Below, one piece after another: positions 31,910 to 45,849 of a DNA stretch of 64,000 nucleotides. Source of the DNA: Dicyema japonicum (taxonomy: Eukaryota; Dicyemida; Rhombozoa; Dicyemidae); assembly GCA_011109175.1 (NCBI GenBank), contig RDEW01000013.1:475476-539475 (forward strand), in the 5' to 3' direction. The first letter of the stretch is position 1. Each line of letters starts with the position of its first letter. Position numbers and translations under genes: made by a program. The notes beneath the pieces were generated by a model that ran no database searches, was not told the DNA's origin, and saw only the letters and a list, made by a program, of their open reading frames with translations.

Positions 31910-34212
31910 CAGTAAACTCCCTTAAATTGGCGCAAATTTGTTCCTGAACTATTTGTGGCCAATTTGAGAATTTGGCCAATATAAGAATTTGAAACACCTG
32001 GGTATTTCATTTTTTGAAATCATAACTGGCTTTAATATATTGGTTATATTTATGTATGTTGTCCAATTAAGTCGTGTCCGACCCTTGGAGATCTCATGAA
32101 CTAGTTTCCTCCACTCTCCCCGATCCGTCGCAATTTGGAGTAGCCTTGATATAGGCACTCCCGTGATGTCATCCACCATGGATAGCCACCAAGTCCTCGA
32201 TCGACCAGGTCTTCTATTCCCAGTAATATTGCTTAGCATAATGGTTCTTTCCAGGGAATCAGAGCGGACAACATGCCCAAAGAACGCCAATCTGTGTTTT
32301 ACGATTTTTCCTTTTAACGAAATATCCGTCTCCATCCGTTTGAGTACATCGGTGTTTGTTATTTTGGAAGTCCAAGGGATTCTTAGTAACCTCCTCCTAC
32401 ACCACAGCTCAAAAGCATCAATTTTTCGTCTATCCGCCTTTTTCAGTATCCATGATTCTGCGCCGTATAGAAAAGCCGAGAACACGATTGCATTAACCAG
32501 TCTGTATTTGGTCCTTAAGCAAATATCTTTGCTTTTCCAAATTCTATTCATTCTCTGGAAGGGATGGTAATTCGCCTCTTGATTTCCAAGCCTCCGTCAC
32601 CATTCCGATTAATTAGACATCCCAGAAAGACAACATTATCGCAACTCTCTATTTTCTCATTCCCAATTTTTAGTTCCATTATTCCATTATTAGCAATAGT
32701 CATAATTTTGGTCTTCTTGATATTTAGCAATAAACCAAAGACGGCGCTCTCTTCTCTGAATCTTAGAATCAACTCCCTGAGGTCATCCTCTGTTTCAGCC
32801 GGTAAGGTTGTATCGTCAGCATAGCGCAAATTATTGATGTTCCTGCCTCCAATTTTAATCCCGTTATTTGATACATTATCCAATTTAGTCATGATCATTT
32901 CGGCATAAATATTGAATAGGAGATAATAAGCATCCATGTCTTACTCCTTTACAAATTTTGAACCAATCGGTATCTCCATACACTGTTCTAACAGTAGCTT
33001 CTTGATCCTTATAAAGAGATTTGATAAGCAATATCAGATGGGGATCGAATCCAAAATCTTTTAAAACAGACCACAGCTTGTAAACGGAATCAAAAGCTTT
33101 CCGATAGTCAATGAAGCACATGTATGCACTCTTATGTGATTCATGGGCTTTCTCCATAATCCACCGGACATTTGCTATATGGTCACGTGTGCGTCGTCCC
33201 TTCCTGAATCCTGGTTGGATATCTGGTAGAATCATTTTGGCATTTGGCATTAGCCGATGTTGCATTATCTTTATAAGTATTTTGCTGACGTGGGGAATTA
33301 AGGCTATTGTACGATAGTTTGAACAGTCCTTGCTATCCCCTTTTTTTCGGTATTGGAATAAATATAGATCTTTTCCACTCACGTGGCCAAATACCAGTTT
33401 CCCAAATTTTTTGACATAGACTGGTGATGACTGTCACCGGTATATCCTTCAACAATTCGCTTGAGATGTTGTCAATCCCCGGTGCCTTGTTCCTCGTTAA
33501 TTGCTGTGTAGCCCACACGCATTCTTCCTCAAGGATTTTATGCCCCTCACCCAACGTTGCTTCATCAACACATATGGGTGGACACACAGTTTCTGAATAT
33601 ATCCGTTCCGTATATTCTCTCCAACGATTTCGGATGTTCTGTTAGCTTAGCAATTCAACACCTTCCTTGTCCTTGATTTTGCCCATCATTTTCATATTTA
33701 TACATAACATAATTGAAACCTGATCTTTGAATTTTTTATATCCCCAAATCGTGTTTTGCATATGCTCTTGGACGGAATCATTATATAATAAAGTCGATTT
33801 GCTTGTCTTTGTCGAAGGAATAAATTTTTAGATGTTTTTAATATGGACTCAAGGGAATTAAGGAATATTATTTACTGTTTTCTTGAAATTCGAATATTAA
33901 ATAAATCAGAAAATCTGTGAGTGATTATTCTATTCTCGTCTCAATATCTCAAAATTTCGATTTCTTGGAAACAATTAAGCCTTGACGATTAGCTTTCGAA
34001 CACGTGGTAAAAAATTTTAGTCTGAAATTTTGATTTTTTAAATAAAATAATTGAAAAAGATTAATAAAAATAAATTTATGTTTTTAATAATGTGTGGGCA
34101 ATTTGAGGATTGGCCAATTCCTTAGGAAAATTGGCTTTTTTGAAACCCTGACGTGAACTTTTAGCCATAAATTGGTCAATTTAGGGGTTGGCCAATTAGA
34201 GGGACTTTACTG
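31910..34212. mobile_element. Tigger/pogo-like element with TA target duplication, interrupted by a LINE
   Basis: The ends are inverted repeats: TA-cagtaaactcccttaaatt on the left, and the reverse complement of the right end reads TA-cagtaaagtccctctaatt. A sub-terminal block about gccaatttgagaa (left) and ggccaattcctta (right) is also shared. The TA dinucleotides at 31,908-31,909 and 34,213-34,214 are the expected duplication. No transposase is visible inside; most of the interior is the RTE/BovB-like LINE. Confidence 0.72.
32050..33790 (-). mobile_element. RTE/BovB-like LINE (family C), RT to 3' end, frameshifted
   Basis: The minus strand reads QLTRNKAPGIDNISSELLKD, IWPREWKRSIFIPIPKKRG, YRTIALIPHVSKILIKIMQH, PGFRKGRRTRDHIANVRWIM, FIDYRKAFDSVYKLWSVLKD, GVRHGCLLSP, NLRYADDTTLPAETEDDL, FLGCLINRNGDG, LVNAIVFSAFLYGAESWILK, VKHRLAFFGHVVRSDSLERT and DRGEWRKLVHEISKGRTRLN. 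The YADD catalytic site is intact. A few frameshifts and 5' truncation show it is not autonomous now. It is the most complete copy of the family here and sits inside a Tigger-like element. Confidence 0.92.
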
Positions 34213-34643
34213 TATATGTATCAATGTATTTGTCGAAGCCTTTCTAATCGGAGAGGTCAATTTGTGCTTTTAACTTCAAGAGGATCGGGTTATGGTCCCT
34301 AATCGTGTTGTATTCGATAGATCAGTTAATTAGTGGAGCCAACGATAGAAACGTTATAGAAAGGTCAGGGAATGATGGTTTATCACTCAACATGTACTCT
34401 ATAAAATGTTTATCTTTTTATATGATAATAATATAATTGTCAAAAATATTATAGAATATCAATCCATAGTGAGCATTCTAAATGGTGAACCTGTACAGAC
34501 ATGGTCGATTATACCTCAAAGACGAAAAATTTGAAAAACACAGACTAGTTGTTTGGATTGACAAGACATCTTGCAAAGTTAATGGATGAAGAATCAACTA
34601 AAAACTGGGAAAATTTATTAAACGAAGCACCTTTACATACAAC
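34213..34643. other. Unassigned spacer
   Basis: No repeat or coding domain recognised. Confidence 0.4.
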
Positions 34644-34829
34644 CAGAGCTGCGGAGTCGGAGTCGAGGGTTTTTTGTATAGTTGGAGTCGGAGTCAATGA
34701 TAAAACAGTCGACTCCGATTCTTTTTGTTATTCTTACAACGTCTGAATTTTTTATATAATAACCGGAGTCGAAGAAATAATATTTGAGGAGTTGGAATCG
34801 TGCTATATTTTACCGACTCCACAGCCCTG
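34644..34829. mobile_element. Short non-autonomous DNA element (MITE) with TIRs
   Basis: The ends are inverted copies: cagagctgcggagtcggag on the left and, reverse complemented, cagggctgtggagtcgg on the right. Imperfect 8-bp flanks (catacaac and caaataac, 6 of 8 identical) suggest a hAT-like target duplication. The interior repeats gagtcggagtc-type words and has no coding capacity. Confidence 0.75.
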
Positions 34830-35416
34830 CAAATAACACCACAATTCATTCCTCCATAAATGAAACTCCATTTATAAAACTGAGGGGTTTCATGAATAAA
34901 CACAGTCATTCGTGAATATAAAAGTTCATTATTTTTAATTTCATAGAAAATTAGAGTTCGGATGATGCTTTTCCACGATCATCTGAGGATATTGACATGT
35001 TTCAGATGTTTCAGGTATTTATTGTGTAAAGTTTTCTTGAAAACTTAGATTAGATCATTTTGATCTTAATTTTTCAATTCTGAATTCAGTCTATTTTAAG
35101 CGTATGAACAAAAGAATGAACGTTAATCAATCAAAGTATGATTTTTTCTATTGGAAATGAGGTATTTTTAGTGAATAAATTTAGATACGAGTTTTAAAGG
35201 ATTATGGGACAAATCCATCGCTAAAGTTGAGCAGATTTGAATCTCCATATGAAGAGCCAAGTAAAATTACTCAAATTTTGTCAAACAACCGAATAGAGGT
35301 TTATTTAATTTTTTATCACAGATTAAGGCAGGATCAGGAGAATTGAAAATAGTCAACATGAGTCGAGTCAAGAAAATATAGACTTTTAAAAAATAAATTT
35401 TTTGATTAAAAATCAG
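34830..35416. other. Unassigned AT-rich spacer
   Basis: No feature recognised. Confidence 0.4.
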
Positions 35417-35530
35417 TTGAGGTATACCATCCAGGCATAAGGAGTCTGGATGGGAAAGAGCAAATGGTTCTTTTTGTTGTATTACTACACTGAGCACCAC
35501 CACAAAAAGGGAACCACATGACGCCACGTT
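35417..35530 (-). mobile_element. SINE-like family 2 short fragment (minus)
   Basis: The minus strand carries catgtggttcccttt, a gtggtgctcagtgtagta block and ccatttgctctttccc from the middle of the family 2 repeat. Confidence 0.55.
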
Positions 35531-36299
35531 TCATAATTTTTTTTAATCTTGATGTCTATTGACAGGTGACATGTCTATTGACAGGTGAAATGTAACCAGC
35601 ATTGGATGGGTAACCCTGGCGGGACGCGACATATTAAGACATCAACATAATGTCTTCTTGCCATGTTCATCAGCTCAATGATCTTGTTCTTAAATAGCCT
35701 TGGGTACAATTCTGTTGGAGGATATAAAAATTTCTGATATTTTTTTAAACACAACCAAAACGATAGACCATGACATTTTCTGTGAAGGGCCGGTTTCCAT
35801 TTAGAACTTTCCTTTAGTATTCAATTAGAAGATAAGGCCTAATTAGATGTAGGACTAAAACTCTTGAAATGCATAATGAACTAAATTTTTGAAGATTACA
35901 AATTTCCAAACTAAAAGAAAACAAACCAAGTCATTAACAGAACAGGACTAATAGTTTTAGTTACGGAAGATTAAGAATTGATGTCAACCTTGATAACATA
36001 ATTAAAAATGCAGTCAACTGCTCTGTTATCTAAATTAAAAAACTGGGATTAAAGCAGTTATTATATATTTCTAAAAACTGACATTATCTCTTTGGTGTAG
36101 AAACAATCAACTATTATTCTTTATGAAATCAATTTTCTGATTTTAAAAGTAACTTTTCGGTTGCTAAAACGACCCCTATCGTTTGGATTGGAAGGGATGA
36201 GGAATATCAGTCGAGACAGTCATAATAATTTTTCTTTAGGGATTTTCATAGTAACAGGGATGGTCTGGGTTGTAAGTTTGGGAGAGAAATTGCGAGCTG
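35531..36299. other. Unassigned spacer
   Basis: No gene recognised. A short tandem duplication (tctattgacaggtga, twice at about 35,555-35,588) is the only local structure. Confidence 0.4.
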
Positions 36300-36720
36300 T
36301 CATTTCATAATTTTCTGAAATGGAAAGGATTTTTGATTCTCAGTAAAGATGATCAATAGAGGGATTGATTTGAGACATCCAGTAATTGTTCTGAGCGCGA
36401 GGGAGGCAAAAGTTGACTAACAGAGACATGGTAAATTTTGGTTCGAATGAATTGTTTATGATGGTTGTCTTATTTGCTATACCCGAAACAATGGCAGCAC
36501 TATGTTTATTTTTTGAGAAGCCTTTGTAAAGTGTTCCTCCACATGTTTTGAGAAAGATAGTAGTTGGTCGAAAATGACTCCAAGTATTTTGAGATGTTTC
36601 GTAACTGGAAGTGATTCTCAATGAATTGTTATAATAGGTTGAAAAGCAGCGGTTTGATGTGAATACAGTGACTGCAGATTTCAATAAATTTGGAGAAATA
36701 TGAATTACGCAAACCACTTT
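36300..36720 (-). mobile_element. CR1/L2-like LINE (family A) thumb-region fragment
   Basis: The minus strand reads NLLKSAVTVFTSN and NPSIDHLY, matching SPKKSCSMIFTSN and HPTVDHLYFRHILPS of the copy at 61,330-63,640. Intervening frames are degraded. Confidence 0.6.
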
Positions 36721-36779
36721 TCAGGAGATCAATAATATGACTTATTATTATTAAACGCACGTTCACAGAACCAAAGAAT

Positions 36780-37150
36780 GTTATATTAACTAAGGTACCT
36801 TTTGTGCAACACGATTTAAGATCCTTTCACTAGGCGTCTCCGCAGCCTCTGTCCACTGCATGTGATCGTAGGTCTTCTAGGTCATCTGTACATTCGAGTT
36901 TCTTTCCAATTAGTTTGAGAGTTCTGTTGAGGCCACAGGGAGAGTGAACCTCGGCTTTCTTATCACTTTTCTTATTATTATTAAGACACTTTGACGAAAG
37001 CAATAATGTTTATACATGTGCAACACTCAAAACAATATTTAGTGTTAATCTATTCCAGTTTCGTTAGTTCTTTAAAGGAACTTCCCAAGTCCCAGCGTTG
37101 TATAGTAGGACTGGTTTCACAAAGACGTTGTAGAGCCTGCATCTGATGTC
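36780..37150 (-). mobile_element. LINE family D, two truncated pieces
   Basis: Near 37,150-37,080 the minus strand reads IDIRCRLYNVFVKPVLLYNA and GTWEVPLK, then jumps by deletion to the family D 3' tail (tgagtgttgcacatg, gctttcgtcaaagtg) at about 37,035-36,965. A second piece, HSPCGLNRTLKLIGKKLEC and DDLEDLRSHAVDRG, lies at about 36,960-36,790. Confidence 0.7.
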
Positions 37151-37279
37151 AATCACTTTTCTTGTTTTAATAAAAATCATTAACTTAGTAGTGTTTCTGA
37201 TAATTAAATAAGAGTATATAAAAATCTATTAAAAAATTAATAAATTAAAATATAAATTAAAATTATTCACGTTGTTAGT

Positions 37280-40571
<3,292 letters not shown>

Positions 40572-40620
40572 TTTCTTGTGTTCTTGTTACGGATTTTCTT
40601 TTTTAATCAACTCTCTAAGG

Positions 40621-41494
40621 AAGTGATTCTCAACCTTTAGGAACCCTTTTAGGCTAATTTATTTTTTGCGGAACCTTTCCAATTCAATTATTACAATATT
40701 CAATTGATGTTAGATTTGCTGATATTACTTCGAATAAATTTTGAACCCAGTCGTCATCAAATTTATCTGGAAAATATTTCACAATGTTGTCATCCAAAAT
40801 TGTTAAATGATATTTGATGTCATTAAGTAATGCATCGTCCAATACGCATTCTTATTCATCAAATACAAACGGCAATGTTATTTTTATTTACGAGTGACCG
40901 CCAAAATTCAATTTTCCGATTTAAGGCCATTACTTTATCGTTGAAATTAAAATAAAGTTAATATTTTCCTTGTAGCAATAATGTAAATTTATTCAGTTTA
41001 TCATAAATCAATTCTCTGTAAACGAAGATTGTTTTCCAAATTTTTGTAAATTGGATAATTTTGGTTTTTGAAATACACAACAGGCTCGTTTCCGAAAACG
41101 TTCTAATACCCCACGTGACAACCATCTTATTTCTTTATGGATGATCTTTTTTGAACATGGTTTTATGAGATTTTCGGCAATTATATGTACCTCTTCACAA
41201 CGTTCAACAAAATAACTCACCTGTTTAATTATTATTATGTACTTCATAAGATGCTCTAGTCCATTTTAAGTTGTCGTCTTTAGCAAAATTAAAAATTTCC
41301 AACTTGCGTAGATGCATTCAATATTTTTTTGAATTCCATGCAATTATTGTTTCTCATTAAAAATCTTATAAAAATAAACAAGATATAAGCGTGGATGTTT
41401 AATATATTTTAATAATTGAAAACTATTATTAAATAATTTATAATAAATTTCGCGGAAACCTGGAGTTCTCAGGAACCTAAATTGGGAACTACTG
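40621..41494 (-). mobile_element. hAT element remnant (ZBED-type) with 8-bp target duplication
   Basis: Left end aagtgattctcaaccttta and right end ttgggaactactg are diverged copies of the cagtggttctcaacc hAT terminus. The flanks ctctaagg (40,613-40,620) and ctctaagc (41,495-41,502) match at 7 of 8. The minus strand reads CEEVHIIAENLIKPCSKKII and KEIRWLSRGVLERFRKRA, the EIRWLSRG block of ZBED-like hAT transposases. It begins 49 bp after the EFTUD2 stop. Non-functional. Confidence 0.85.
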
Positions 41495-41589
41495 CTCTAA
41501 GCGATTTATTTTCATACTTTTAGGATTTGACTTTGTTTGGAATATAATAATAAAATATATATGTTTTAGTTTGAAAGAATGAAGCTAAT

Positions 41590-43035
41590 TTCAGGGGCCT
41601 TCTTGGGAAATCAGATAACAAGATTAGCATGATGGAGGCATGACAGTCGTCTCTGGGGCTGGATGATGTCAAGAGAAATCTTATTGTCGAAAACCATAAT
41701 GTTTGTGATCATGCTTTCCCAACCAATTTGTGTTCTCTTTCAGCCATCATCGAAGATTTCACTTGTCTCTCTGAAGCTAGAAGGATGTCTGGAATAGTTT
41801 ATGTTGCGAAACATAGATTTGGGAGGATCCCTAGAGGTGGATGGGGCCTTATCCTTAATCAGCTCAATGCGAAATATTCGAAGAGTTCATTTCTGTGTCA
41901 GCTGAAAAAGATGGTCAAACAAATAAAATTTCAGAAAGTTTCTAGAACTTAAGTTCCAAATTAAGTCAATCCCGAGGGATTCTTGAAAACCAACACCCAA
42001 AATTCAGATTAAGTATATCAGAGTTAATATCCTGTTGGGACTAAATTCTGCTATTTATTATATTACGTAAGATGACCCTCCTCAAGATGAGATAACCTAT
42101 ATTATTTACGCAGTGTGCATATATGGCTTTAACTGCCAAGGTTAAGCCGCAGAGTACGTGGTTGGAGATCGTGAGAAGATCTCAAATCTGTCAGCAGAAC
42201 TAGAACTTGTCAATCGATTTTCCAGACAGGCTCTCCCTGTGTGTGAAAAACAAATGGTTATGGAAGTTATTTTTGGCTATAAATACAGAAGCGCGTAAAA
42301 GGGCGAGCTTGACAAGATTGAAGCTTTACTATGTGACCTGATCAGAATTAAGAAAAAGCAAATAGCTTTACATTATTTGAAGAAGGACTTCTATAAGGAC
42401 AACTGTTGTTTGAATTAAATCTAAGAAGATTTTATCGAACCTATTAGCCAGCAATACGTTATACGGTTTCGATGATGAGGAGTGTATATCATTTCCGGGA
42501 ATGAGTGTGGTCTAAAAGAAATGAGATGCCTGTATCATATGACTGTGTTGGTAAAGTAAATACTGGTGTCGAGGGCATGTTGTCAGATTTCACGAATAAA
42601 TTTATCTTGGATGTTATTAAATGGCTCCCTGACTGGAAGGTGTGTGGATGGGATCTTTATTAAGAAAGTGGAATCTACATGGTTTTTTAAGTACTGAGAT
42701 TAATTGGATTATTAATGGGAATATATGCCTGAAATTTGGTTTATACTGAAATAATTTATTTAATGCATAAAAAAGATGATTGTTACGTTTTATTACGTGC
42801 AATTAACTTGTTTAATGCCAAAATTACAGATTTTGTGAATCGTTTGGTCTATTATCAGACAATCAGCTGGAGACTAGGAAACATTGCCATGGCGCTAAGA
42901 CGCCATTTATTTTGCTTGGTTTGGTATGAGGAAGACCTTTGATTCTGTCGACCATGAATTTTTATTTTATGTATTGGACTGTTCTGAAACACCTCACTGG
43001 ATTGTTAACTTAGTAAAGACCATAGTCAAGAAGTG
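41590..43035 (+). mobile_element. R4-like LINE (family B), highly degraded
   Basis: Plus frames include VCEKQMVMEVIFGYKYRSA, GELDKIEALLCDLIRIKKKQ and DDEECISF. Then come FILDVIKWLPDWKVCGWDLY (equivalent to NIIHYTPNWKSSGCDKVYGF), EIIYLMHKKDDCY (TYLIPKKEDYC) and RKTFDSVDHEFL. Stops and frameshifts are frequent. An N-terminal part (MSGIVYVAKHRFGRIPRGGW, near 41,790-41,940) probably belongs to it. Confidence 0.68.
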
Positions 43036-44250
43036 GATTGCAAATCTTCAATTTTTGACTGTAAATCTCAGTCAATTTATTTCGATATTTATTTATTATG
43101 TGAATAATTTTACTGAAAATTGATTCACATAAATTTTCCCAAACATTGAGTTTATAAGCATTTGTAAGTATATTCGGATATTTTTCTTTTGGAAGTAAAC
43201 TATAAAATTCCATCAAATTATCAATCTTGAGAACTGAGGTAAACATCTGATTGAAGATCTATCAATTCCAATTGGGATGATGGTAGAGCATTCTTAGGAT
43301 TTATATTAAAAGGTCCTGCAAAAATTTTCATTGATGGCAAAATTTCATCAAAATTCTTAAAATAAACATAATCTAAACAAGCCTTAGAGCTTTTTTCAAA
43401 TTCTACAATAAGGTGATAAAGGCAGTATATTTTTAAAATGAACCGCTGGCTTTATTTTCGCTTAAAAGAGTGAAATGGTCGTATTTTTGAGTGCTATTTG
43501 ATCTCTCCAAAGATTTAACATAAAAGAAGCAATTGATCCATACAGTTGATGACAAAATTTGTATTGCCCCTGTAGTTCACAATTCAACGAGGATAAAATG
43601 ATAGATCGACCCAAAAAAGCTGAATCGGCAATCCACTCCTTGCTGTTCAACATGATATTTGTGGTCTTTAACAAATTATCTTATTGAGGGAGTAGTTCAT
43701 AAAATATACGTTTTATTCGAACTTTAAGCCACAAGGAACGACTAAACCATCGAACTGTGGTATGATAAAGCACATCACTATGGACTGTGTCAATTTACAT
43801 TAATATTTTTTAAATCTCCTGTGATTGAGAAATTTACCACGTTCACAATAGACAACACCGTACTTATTACGTTTGCATTTTAGGTGACTTTGCTATAATA
43901 TTCTCCTGATGTATGAGACAATGCTGCCAATATATAGGATCAAGATTTTTTTCAAGTCTCCATTCAGAAATAAGTCACTAAACCCTTTATTACGACCAAT
44001 CATATTGACCCCCCATGAGTACAAATAGAAATTAATTTCGAAGGATCAATGTCAAATTCTTTAATACTTTCAAGGAATTTGTTAAGCACATCAATTCCTA
44101 TTGTAAAGCCTTTTAATGAACGAAGAAAAAAAAATTCTTCATAAATTTTAAAATCCGAAGTGACACCTCTTGTGCATATTATTTTTATAGGCACGTACGT
44201 GATGCCAAGATCATGACAAAGAATTTGCAACACGAAAGGTAATTAACATC
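43030..44250 (-). pseudogene. hAT transposase (ZBED-like) pseudogene
   Basis: Minus-strand blocks in order: IICTRGVTSDFKIYEEFFFL, SLKGFTIGIDVLNKFLESIK, KLISICTHGGSI; then EWIADSAFLGRSIILSSLNC, ELQGQYKFCHQLYGSIASFM; then LMEFYSLLPKEKYPNILTNA, WENLCESIFSKIIHIINKYR and KLTEIYSQKLKIC. These match the central and C-terminal dimerisation parts of ZBED-like hAT transposases, in which CEQTFS is usual where CESIFS is seen. Several frame breaks. Confidence 0.85.
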
Positions 44251-44269
44251 ACCCATCTTTTTCGATCCA

Positions 44270-45840
44270 TTGCCGTAGCATATCTAGACCATCCCCATCT
44301 TAAAGGCACTTAATCTTCCTGAGATCTTCATCTAGGATTACCGGCAGTGTTGTCCTCGGCCGGCCACGGAAACGCGAAGCCTCTAAAATAAAATACTCCT
44401 ACATTGCTATGTTGGTAGGAGTCTCCATCGTGTCGAGTAAGTGTCCAAACAGCCTCCATCTTGAATCAGTAATATCACATGATATTGGCTCAGTTCCAGT
44501 TCTTTTGTATAAGATTTCGGACTGGAAGAAAGAAGTGCTCGGAGATGATTTCTGTGGAAAGAATTCAACTTTTTGAGTTTCTGCTTTGTACATGCCTATG
44601 TACCGGCATTATATAATAGGATTGGCCTCACTAAGGCATTGTATAGTCTCATTCGAGTTTTAGTGTCAAGCCCTTTTTGCAGAAGCCAAGTCTTCTTCAT
44701 TTTGTTGAATGCGACGTTAGATAGTGTCTTTATTCTTGTTATATCTTCGGTGACACCGAGATGGGATCCTATTTTTTGATCTGCGTCAGTGCTCCTAGGT
44801 CCTTTCCTTACTTCTTTTTAGCTCCGTGATTTCGGTTTTGTTTGTGTTTACTTTTAATGACCATTCAGCCATTTTGTCATGCATTTTCTCAAAAAGTGTA
44901 ATTAACTCTTTTGTCATTCGAAATAAAGTCCACGTCATCCGCATATGCTATTATGCTCTTTCCTTCTCCGATATGAGGCTTCAAGTCTCGTAGAACTGCC
45001 TTCAGATAAATAATAAACAAATCTGGGATAATGGATTTCCTTGAGGGGTACCAATTGTCGTTTCAAATGTCTTCGATAAAGCTTTCCTAGTCCTGATCAT
45101 CAAACTTGTGTCCTTCAAGAGTGTCCTGACCATCCTAATCGTTGAGCCGTCCAAGAAGTGCTCCAGTATTTGCAGAACTTGTTCCTGTTGACGTAATCAA
45201 AGGCCTTTGACATATCAATCCCATATTGGTTGTCGTTATTTTAAATTTTTGAACAGTCGCACTTCTCCATTTGTGGCTCCGAATAACATCTGAGTTAATC
45301 TCCCTTTGCGGAAGCCACTTTGATAAGCCGACAGGTACGAGTCTAGGCGTCCCTCAATTCTTTGAAGCGAAATATTGGATAGTATCTTCTGCAATGTGTT
45401 GGTTAAGACCACTGGTCTTAAGTTCTCAACTTTCCCCGCTTTTTTGTTTGGTTTCTTTACTGGTCCTTCTCTAAGTAGCAAGGTGGTTCCTTTACTATAC
45501 GTTTCGTTTAGAATCCAGGCAATTATCTTGTATAGTTTTTGCGTTCCATATTTAAAAATTAACTATATAAGCCATCTGAACCGGGACTCTATTGTCTTTC
45601 ACTTTGAAACTTGCTGTCATCACTTCTTCCAAAGTTATTTCTTCGTCTAATTTTCCCTGATCCGTGTTAATTGTGAGTTTTTTTGCTATTTTTGATACGA
45701 ATTGTGCTTCAAAATAGTCCGCTATAAGTTCTGTAACTTCTTGTTGGTTAGCAATATGTTTTCCTTCTTCATCTCGTAAAGTCAGTGTTTTCCTTAGTAG
45801 TTTTCTGATTTACCCGACAGCTTCATAAAACTTTGCATTG
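44270..45840 (-). mobile_element. LINE family D, longer degraded copy
   Basis: The minus strand reads LTLRDEEGKHIANQQEVTEL, IADYFEAQFVSKIAKKL, EGPVKKPNKKAGKVENLRPV, VLTNTLQKILSNISLQRIEG, AYQSGFRKGRLTQMLF and ALSKTFETTIGTPQGNPLSQ. Further down come EPISCDITDSRWRLFGHLL and RFRGRPRTTLPVILDEDLRK. Same family as 61,772-62,951. Frames break repeatedly. Confidence 0.82.
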
Positions 45841-45849
45841 TATTATTAT

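Noticed and set aside
32163-32570. Plus-strand open frame as a gene
   Set aside because: It is the antisense of the RTE/BovB-like reverse transcriptase.
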